Part shown: in pieces, positions 59,190-64,000 of the stretch | Numbering within the stretch: the first letter of the stretch is position 1 | Layout: each line of letters starts with the position of its first letter | Origin: Streptomyces geranii | GTDB lineage: Bacteria > Actinomycetota > Actinomycetes > Streptomycetales > Streptomycetaceae | Length of the DNA: 64,000 nt | Assembly: GCF_002954775.1 (NCBI RefSeq) | Contig: NZ_PJME01000003.1 | Location: forward strand, 248,001 to 312,000 | Reading direction: 5' to 3' | Position numbers and translations under genes: made by a program | The notes under the pieces: generated by a model | What the model was told of the DNA's origin: nothing | Database searches by the model: none | Seen by the model: only the letters and a program-made list of their open reading frames with translations

Positions 59190-60440
59190 GTGACCGATCG
59201 ACCGACGGGACGTCCGGCGGGGCAACCGGCGGTCACCGAACCACCGCGGACCACCCCCACCGGCCCGGAGACCCCCGCCTTCACCCCTGTCTTCAGCCCC
59301 GTCGCCGTCGTCGCCTCCTGCCTCGGCTTCGTCCTGATCGGGGTCGTCCAGGCCCTGTACGGCCCGTCGATCCCGGCCCTCCGCGAGGAGTACGGGCTCT
59401 CCCCGTCCGCCGCCGGTCTCGGACTGAGCGCCCACTTCGCCGGTGGGGTCGTCGGGGTGCTGCTCTTCGACCGGCTGCACGCCCGGATCGGCAACCGGCG
59501 CGTCCTCGGCAGCTCGTACGTCCTGATGGCCGCCGGTGCCGCGGGCTTCGCGCTGGCGCCGAACTGGCCCGTCGCGCTCGCCGCCGCCCTGCTCGCCGGG
59601 CTCGGCTTCGGCGGTATCGACTACGGCCTCAACCAGCTGTTCGCGGTCGGCTTCGGCACCCGCTCGACGGCGATGCTCAACATCCTCAACGCCCACTTCG
59701 GCGTCGGCGCGATCCTCGGTCCGGCGCTGATCGGCGCGGTCGGCTCGGAGCACTATCCGGCCGTCTTCCTCGCCTTCTCGCTCGCCAATCTGCCCCTCCT
59801 GTTCTGTCTCCGGGGCGTACGGGAACACGTACCGCGGCCGACCGGCGCCCCCGAGTCCGGCGCCCCCGGCAGACCCGGCGGGCCCGTGCTCGCCCGCAGT
59901 CTCGGCTCCGTACTCGGCGTCTTCGTCACCCTCTACGTCCTGCACGTGGGCATCGAGGCGGGCGTCGGCGGCTGGGAGCCGACCCACCTGGAGACGGTCG
60001 GCTACGGCGCCGGAGCCGCCGCCACGGCCACCTCCGTGTACTGGCTGATGATGACCGCCGGCCGTTTCCTGGCCGCGCCGCTCGCCCTGCGCTTCTCACC
60101 CCAGTCGATCATCGCGGTGTCCTGCGCCGGGATGACCGTCTGTCTGCTGCTGGCCGCGATACCCGGCCTCGCCCCCTACGCCTACGCGGGCGTCGGCCTC
60201 TTCATCGCGCCGATCTTCCCCACCGGGCTGCCCTGGCTCAACCGGGTCGCCCCGCAGGCGCGCAGGGCCGGTGCGGTCGTCATCGCCGCGTCGATGGTCG
60301 GGGGAGTGGCCGCGGGACCGGCTCTCGGCAAGGCCATCGAATGGTCCGGCGTACGGGCCGTGCCGCTGATCCTCGGCGGCGTCTCGGCCCTGTGTCTGGC
60401 CGCCACGGCCTGGCTGATCCGGGCCACCCGGGCTCGCTGA
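59190..60440 (+). CDS. MFS transporter
   Basis: A 416-residue major-facilitator protein with about 12 helices. The first is VAVVASCLGFVLIGVVQALYG; the loop 2-3 motif is DRLHARIGNRRVLG; and GLGFGGIDYGLNQLF plus APIFPTGLPWLNRV are typical of fucose/galactose-type and related sugar carriers. The N-terminal 35 residues are polar. GGGAG is 5 bases before GTG 59190, preferred to GTG 59175. Two GH35 genes follow, so it probably imports a galactoside or a sugar released from one. Confidence 0.9.
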   Translation: MTDRPTGRPAGQPAVTEPPRTTPTGPETPAFTPVFSPVAVVASCLGFVLIGVVQALYGPSIPALREEYGLSPSAAGLGLSAHFAGGVVGVLLFDRLHARIGNRRVLGSSYVLMAAGAAGFALAPNWPVALAAALLAGLGFGGIDYGLNQLFAVGFGTRSTAMLNILNAHFGVGAILGPALIGAVGSEHYPAVFLAFSLANLPLLFCLRGVREHVPRPTGAPESGAPGRPGGPVLARSLGSVLGVFVTLYVLHVGIEAGVGGWEPTHLETVGYGAGAAATATSVYWLMMTAGRFLAAPLALRFSPQSIIAVSCAGMTVCLLLAAIPGLAPYAYAGVGLFIAPIFPTGLPWLNRVAPQARRAGAVVIAASMVGGVAAGPALGKAIEWSGVRAVPLILGGVSALCLAATAWLIRATRAR

Positions 60441-60515
60441 GCCCTGCTCCGTCCTCGCTCACCCACCACCTCCAGCGAACCGACTGGAATCCACGACCCG
60501 AAGGGAAACCCCCGC

Positions 60516-62276
60516 ATGCCCGCCCTGACAACGACGTCCGACGGTTTCCTGCTGCACGGCGAGCCGTTCCGGATCATCTCCGGTGCGATGCACTACTTCC
60601 GAGTCCACCCCGACCAGTGGGCGGACCGGTTGCGCAAGGCCCGGCTGATGGGCCTCAACACCGTGGAGACGTACGTCCCCTGGAACCTCCACCAGCCCGA
60701 GCCCGGCACCCTCGCCCTCGACGGCATCCTCGACCTGCCGCGCTATCTGCGGCTGGCCAAGGCGGAGGGGCTCCAAGTCCTGCTGCGGCCCGGCCCGTTC
60801 ATCTGCGCCGAGTGGGACGGCGGCGGGCTGCCCTCCTGGCTCACCACCGACCCCGGCATCCGGCTGCGCTCCAGCGACCTCCGCTTCACCGGCGCCATCG
60901 ACCGCTACCTCGACCTCCTCCTGCCGCCCCTGCTGCCGTACCTCGCCGAGTCCGGCGGTCCCGTCATCGCCGTCCAGGTGGAGAACGAGTACGGGGCGTA
61001 CGGCACCGACACCGCGTATCTCGAACACCTCGCGGAGGCCCTGCGCTCGCGCGGCATCGGGGAGTTGCTCTTCACCTGCGACCAGGCGAACCCCGAGCAC
61101 CTCGCCGCCGGAAGTCTCCCCGGGGTGCTCACCACCGGCACCTTCGGCAGCAAGGTCGGTGCCTCGCTGGAGCAGTTGCGGGCGCATCAGCCCGAAGGGC
61201 CCCTGATGTGCGCGGAGTTCTGGATCGGCTGGTTCGACCACTGGGGCGAGGAGCACCACACCCGGGACGCGGCCGACGCCGCCGCCGACCTGGACCGGCT
61301 GCTCTCGGCGGGCGCGTCCGTCAACATCTACATGTTCCACGGCGGCACCAACTTCGCCTTCACCAACGGCGCCAACCACGACCACGCCTACCAGCCCATG
61401 GTCACCTCCTACGACTACGACGCCGCCCTCACCGAGAACGGCGACCCCGGCCCCAAGTACCACGCCTTCCGCGAGGTCATCGCCCGGCACGCGCCCGTCC
61501 CCGACGAGCCGGTGCCCGCGCCCAGCGTCAAACTCCCGCCCACCGCAGTCGAGTTGGGCCTGAGCGCGCCGCTGCTGCCCCATGTCGGCCTCCTCGCCAA
61601 GCCCGTGCGCACCGAGGAACCGGCGACCATGGACGAGCTGGGGCTGCGCGCCGGGTACGTCCTCTACCGCACCACCGCCCCCCTCGCGGGCGACGGCCTG
61701 CTGCACTTCGCCGGCGGGGTCGGCGACCGGGCCCAGGTGTTCGTCGACGGCGCCCCCGTCGGCGTACTCGAACGCGAGCGGCACGACGAGAGCCTGCCCG
61801 TCCGGATTCCCTTCGCCGGAGCGGCACTTGACGTCTTGGTCGAGAACATGGGCGGGGTCAACTACGGGCCGCGCATCGGCTCGCCCAAGGGACTCCTCGG
61901 GGCGGTCACCTTCAACGGCGCCGAACTGCGCGGCTGGGACAGCCACCCCCTCACCCTCGACGACCTCAGCGCGCTGCCCTTCGCCCCCGTCGACGCGACC
62001 CCGGCCGCCCAACCCGCCTTCTACAAAGGCACGTTCGAGGTCGAGACGCCCGCCGACACTTTCCTGTCGCTGCCCGGCTGGACCAAGGGCCAGGCCTGGA
62101 TCAACAACTTCCACCTCGGCCGCTACTGGAACCGGGGCCCGCAGCGCACCCTCTACGTGCCCGCGCCCGTACTGCGCCCGGGCGCCAATGAGTTGGTGCT
62201 CCTGGAGCTGAACGCCACCACCTCCACGCGGGTCCTGCTCACCGACACCCCCGACCTCGGCCCGGTGAAACCGTGA
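60516..62276 (+). CDS. GH35 beta-galactosidase
   Basis: A 586-residue enzyme without a signal peptide. The barrel has acid/base E158 in VQVENEYGAYG and nucleophile E234 in MCAEFWIGWFDHW, with the start motif ISGAMHYFRVHPDQWADRL. Two galactose-binding-like sandwich domains cover about 340-586 (LLHFAGGVGDRAQVFVDGAP, WTKGQAWINNFHLGRYW). It removes terminal beta-galactose from oligosaccharides inside the cell. The MFS transporter precedes it and a second GH35 gene overlaps its stop (GTGA). Confidence 0.94.
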   Translation: MPALTTTSDGFLLHGEPFRIISGAMHYFRVHPDQWADRLRKARLMGLNTVETYVPWNLHQPEPGTLALDGILDLPRYLRLAKAEGLQVLLRPGPFICAEWDGGGLPSWLTTDPGIRLRSSDLRFTGAIDRYLDLLLPPLLPYLAESGGPVIAVQVENEYGAYGTDTAYLEHLAEALRSRGIGELLFTCDQANPEHLAAGSLPGVLTTGTFGSKVGASLEQLRAHQPEGPLMCAEFWIGWFDHWGEEHHTRDAADAAADLDRLLSAGASVNIYMFHGGTNFAFTNGANHDHAYQPMVTSYDYDAALTENGDPGPKYHAFREVIARHAPVPDEPVPAPSVKLPPTAVELGLSAPLLPHVGLLAKPVRTEEPATMDELGLRAGYVLYRTTAPLAGDGLLHFAGGVGDRAQVFVDGAPVGVLERERHDESLPVRIPFAGAALDVLVENMGGVNYGPRIGSPKGLLGAVTFNGAELRGWDSHPLTLDDLSALPFAPVDATPAAQPAFYKGTFEVETPADTFLSLPGWTKGQAWINNFHLGRYWNRGPQRTLYVPAPVLRPGANELVLLELNATTSTRVLLTDTPDLGPVKP

Positions 62277-64000
62277 CCCACCACTCCCTCCGGGTCCCCG
62301 CGCCCGCCGGGCCCCCGCTCACCGGCCACCTCCCCTTCGCCGACGCGCCGGGCGTCCCGGACCCGATCGGGGTGACCGGCCGCTGGTTCACCCGTGGCGG
62401 ACGCCCCTGGTTCCCCGTCTCCGGCGAGTTCCACTACTCCCGCTACCCGGCGGGGGAGTGGGAGGAGGAGCTGCTGAAGATGAAGGCGGCGGGCATCACC
62501 GCCGTTGCCAGCTATGTCATCTGGATCCACCACGAGGAGATCGAGGGCCGGGTCCGCTTCGACGGCGACCGCGACCTGCGCCGCTTCGCCGAACTCTGTG
62601 CCCGTCACGGCCTCGACCTCATCCCGCGCATCGGCCCCTGGAGCCACGCCGAGGTCCGCAACGGCGGCCTCCCTGACTGGCTGCTCACCCGCACCACCGC
62701 GCCCCGCACCGACGACCCCGACTACCTGGCACCCGTACGCGGTTGGTTCGCCGCGATCGCCGAGCAGTTGACGGGGCTCGACCGCGCGCACGGCGGCCCG
62801 ATCGTCGCCATCCAGATCGAGAACGAGCTGTACGACCAGCCGGACCATCTCCTCAGCCTGAAGCGGATCGCGCAGGAGGCCGGGCTGAGCGCACCGCTCT
62901 GGACCTCCACGGCCTGGGGCGGGGTCCGACTCCCGCCCGACGAACTGCTTCCGCTCTACGGCGGCTACACCGAGACCTTCTGGACCGACTGGGACGGCGG
63001 CTGGTCCGACACCTGCCGCAAGCACTTCCTCTTCACCCACCAGCGCGACGACGAGGGCATCGGCGCCGACCTGCGCCCGACGACCGTACGGGGCGGCGAG
63101 CCCGCGCCGACGACCGGCCGATTCCCCTGGGCCACCTGCGAGTTGGGCGGCGGAATGGCCGTGGCCTACCACCGCCGCCCGCAGGTCGACGCCGCCGACG
63201 TCGGCGCGCTCGGGCTCACGAAGATCGGGTGCGGCTCGGTCTGGCAGGGCTACTACATGTTCCACGGCGGCACCAACCCGGTGGGCGAACTGACCACCCT
63301 CCAGGAGTCCCACGCCACCGACTACCCGAACGACCTGCCCGTCCTCACCTACGACTTCCAGGCACCGCTCGGCGAGTACGGCCAGTACCGGCCCTCGTAC
63401 GACGAACTGCGGCTCCAGCACCTGCTGTTGGCGGACTTCGGCGAGCGCATCGCGCCCATGGAGTCCGTGCTGCCGGAGCAGGCGCCCGCCGGACAGGACG
63501 ACCGGGAGACCTTGCGCTGGGCCGTGCGGAGCGACGGCGACTCCGGCTTCCTGTTCGTCAACAACCACCAGCCGCACGAACCGTTGCCGGACCACCCGGA
63601 CACGTCGTTCACCGTCGACCTCCCCGGCGGCTCCGAACTGACCCTCCCCAGCGCCCCGGTGACGGTCCCTCAAGGGGCCTACTTCTGCTGGCCATTACGG
63701 CTCGACGTGGCCGGGCTTCGCCTCGACTGGGCCACCGCCCAGCCGGTGTGCACGGTCGACGCGGGCGGACGTACCGTCCTCGTGCTCGCCGCCACGGACG
63801 GCGTTCCCGTCGAACTCGCCCTGGACGTCAGCACGTTGAGGTACGTCCACACCCCGATGGGCAAGGTCGTGTCCGCCGACGGACGCTTCCTCGTCACCGG
63901 ACTGCGGCCCGGTACCGATGCCCTCGTCGAGGTCGGCACCCCGGACGGCGGACAGGTCGGCCTGCTGGTGCTGGACGCGGCGACCGCCCGTACCGTCTAC
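62273..64000 (+). CDS. Second GH35-type beta-galactosidase, 3' partial
   Basis: GTG 62273 overlaps the previous stop (GTGA) and the frame is open to the window edge (576 residues so far). The barrel has VSGEFHYSRYPAGEWEEELL, acid/base E185 in IQIENELYDQPD and probable nucleophile E290 in WATCELGGGM, then YMFHGGTNPVGELTTLQES. From about 400 on, beta-rich domains begin (GFLFVNNHQPHEPL, LDVAGLRLDWATAQPV). It differs strongly from the first GH35 and is the longer, plant-like or bacteroidal-type layout. The two enzymes probably split different galactoside linkages. Confidence 0.9.
   Translation, partial: MTHHSLRVPAPAGPPLTGHLPFADAPGVPDPIGVTGRWFTRGGRPWFPVSGEFHYSRYPAGEWEEELLKMKAAGITAVASYVIWIHHEEIEGRVRFDGDRDLRRFAELCARHGLDLIPRIGPWSHAEVRNGGLPDWLLTRTTAPRTDDPDYLAPVRGWFAAIAEQLTGLDRAHGGPIVAIQIENELYDQPDHLLSLKRIAQEAGLSAPLWTSTAWGGVRLPPDELLPLYGGYTETFWTDWDGGWSDTCRKHFLFTHQRDDEGIGADLRPTTVRGGEPAPTTGRFPWATCELGGGMAVAYHRRPQVDAADVGALGLTKIGCGSVWQGYYMFHGGTNPVGELTTLQESHATDYPNDLPVLTYDFQAPLGEYGQYRPSYDELRLQHLLLADFGERIAPMESVLPEQAPAGQDDRETLRWAVRSDGDSGFLFVNNHQPHEPLPDHPDTSFTVDLPGGSELTLPSAPVTVPQGAYFCWPLRLDVAGLRLDWATAQPVCTVDAGGRTVLVLAATDGVPVELALDVSTLRYVHTPMGKVVSADGRFLVTGLRPGTDALVEVGTPDGGQVGLLVLDAATARTVY

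Noticed and set aside
1-64000. CRISPR array, tRNA or rRNA genes, prophage or transposase genes
   Set aside because: None of the expected repeats, cloverleaf sequences or protein motifs were found on reading the window; a covariance-model scan would be needed to exclude small RNAs.

Overview
The window is chromosomal DNA of a Streptomyces-type actinomycete. Supporting signs are very high GC with strong third-position GC bias, GTG and TTG starts, GGAGG-type ribosome sites and several apparently leaderless starts. Marker families are a CvnABCD conservon, a DUF397/XRE-DUF5753/ATPase group, the coproporphyrin-dependent haem genes and a dispersed Streptomyces intergenic repeat. No rRNA, tRNA, CRISPR array, prophage or transposase was recognised. 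Most of it reads as housekeeping and regulatory core chromosome, with sugar-utilisation loci in the right half.

Layout. 1-1881: end of a coproporphyrinogen/protoporphyrinogen oxidase gene and chdC/hemQ. 1894-8829: a secreted tripeptidyl-aminopeptidase-like hydrolase, then a block of a TIGR04222 membrane protein, three DUF4142 paralogues and a DUF692 (MNIO) enzyme with a possible fused partner domain. 8915-19769: peptidyl-tRNA hydrolase, an ABC exporter pair whose permease tail is tandemly duplicated, a tiny zinc-ribbon gene, polysaccharide deacetylase, PPK2, slipin, SulP transporter plus beta-carbonic anhydrase, ZapE, and a RibD-type reductase. 19946-21756: murC and msrB.

21796-30086 is the most interesting region. 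A Trypco2 protein faces a five-gene, mostly ATGA-overlapping run: trypsin-like protease, PknG-type Ser/Thr kinase (zinc ribbons, kinase, TPR), vWA protein, four-helix GlnX-like membrane protein and a solute-binding protein. It resembles the mycobacterial PknG-GlnX-GlnH amino-acid sensing set with protease and vWA modules added. The vWA gene has an in-frame amber codon that separates off its C-terminal zinc ribbon.

30083-44426: secreted GH65 glycosidase with a discoidin domain, FAD oxidoreductase, a lipoprotein, a small membrane protein, cyclase plus SDR, then an apparent sugar operon read leftward (LacI regulator, solute-binding lipoprotein, two permeases, GH42 beta-galactosidase). Three tandem 14-bp operator-like units precede lacI. 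44709-49937: M20 peptidase, a small protein, and a GT39/GT2 pair. 49332-54427: conservon cvnDCBA and an orphan sugar-binding lipoprotein. 55161-59042: DUF574 methyltransferase, DUF397, XRE regulator and divergent ATPase genes of the AbaA/WhiJ type. 59190-64000: MFS transporter and two GH35 beta-galactosidases behind a perfect LacI-type palindrome; the last gene runs off the window.
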